NCBI GenBank assembly: GCA_050740975.1
Contig: JBOIEE010000290.1
Location: 1 to 23,172 of the forward strand
Reading direction: 5' to 3'
DNA from: JBOHHR01 sp050740975
Lineage (GTDB): Bacteria > Pseudomonadota > Gammaproteobacteria > JBOHHR01
DNA: 23,172 bases
Both the position numbers and the translations under genes were made by a program. The notes under the pieces are model-generated. The model was not told the origin of the DNA, did no database searches, and saw nothing but the letters and a program-made list of their open reading frames with translations. This document shows positions 23,002-23,172 of the stretch, piece by piece (positions within the stretch are counted from its first letter, which is position 1; each line of letters begins with the position of its first letter).

Positions 23002-23172
23002 TCAAACCGACTCTTCCTCCGGCTGAAAGAACTTCGAGATCGGAGAAAACAGAATCTCAACGAAGCGCTTGTCGCCGGTCTTGATCTCGGCTACTCCTTC
23101 GAGACCAATTTCAAGCTGTTTGGGCTTTCCGCCTAATTTACTGATGCTCTCGTCCCGGAGCACGATCTTGAC
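23002..23172 (-). CDS. HlyD-family membrane fusion protein, C-terminal end only
   Basis: I translated the last 56 codons on the minus strand from the right edge to TGA (23002-23004). The sequence ELGLEGVAEIKTG-like segment (QLEIGLEGVAEIKTGDKR) and VEILFSPISKF match the C-terminus of HlyD-type periplasmic adaptor proteins, which end with an AEI-TG and LSPI pattern. The gene continues beyond the window. It lies 78 bases upstream of the exporter on the same strand, as expected for an exporter and adaptor pair. Confidence 0.8.
   Translation of the reverse strand, partial: VKIVLRDESISKLGGKPKQLEIGLEGVAEIKTGDKRFVEILFSPISKFFQPEEESV

Overview
The window looks like ordinary chromosomal DNA of a gammaproteobacterium. 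The evidence is the order dapF–DUF484–xerC, a FadD very close to the enterobacterial enzyme, an aat–bpt pair, DsbB, pyruvoyl-type phosphatidylserine decarboxylase, and an SmpA/OmlA-type lipoprotein. GC content is moderately high, and TTG or GTG starts with good Shine-Dalgarno sites are frequent. The species cannot be named from this sequence.

Layout, left to right. Positions 1-2936 (minus strand) hold a SagB-type nitroreductase cut by the left edge, psd, and a small RRM RNA-binding protein whose leader carries a 9-bp stem-loop just before its ribosome binding site. Positions 3211-7393 (plus) hold an NRDE/TANGO2-family protein, an EgtB-like sulfoxide synthase without a neighbouring egtD, fadD and a YdcH-family small protein. 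Positions 7407-7715 hold an antisense remnant of apolipoprotein N-acyltransferase (lnt). Positions 7858-12011 (plus) form a tight run: dapF, DUF484, xerC, a dihydroorotase of the class known from Bacteroidetes, and a CHCC zinc-finger protein. Next come a divergent pair: an exported MsrA (minus) and a double-CDGSH iron-sulfur protein (plus).

Positions 13388-14814 are gene-poor, with two doubtful small ORFs, palindromes, a tandem 10-bp duplication and a possible promoter-plus-terminator unit. They end at a TTG-started gene (14815-15849) for a highly divergent nucleoside-diphosphate-kinase-like protein that keeps the catalytic residues but has a large insertion. Positions 15946-18427 (plus) carry aat, bpt, a small lipoprotein and dsbB.

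The right end (18468-23172, minus) is the most system-like part. It holds the last 56 codons of a HlyD-type membrane-fusion protein, then a 1059-residue exporter with two cyclic-nucleotide-binding-like domains, a C39 peptidase, an ABC transmembrane domain and an ATPase domain. A sigma-54 (GAFTGA) AAA+ activator follows 19 bases later. The activator lacks a receiver domain and has a histidine-rich stretch before its ATPase domain. This reads as a leader-peptide-cleaving type I export operon carrying its own sigma-54 activator. Its substrate and the start of the operon lie beyond the right edge.
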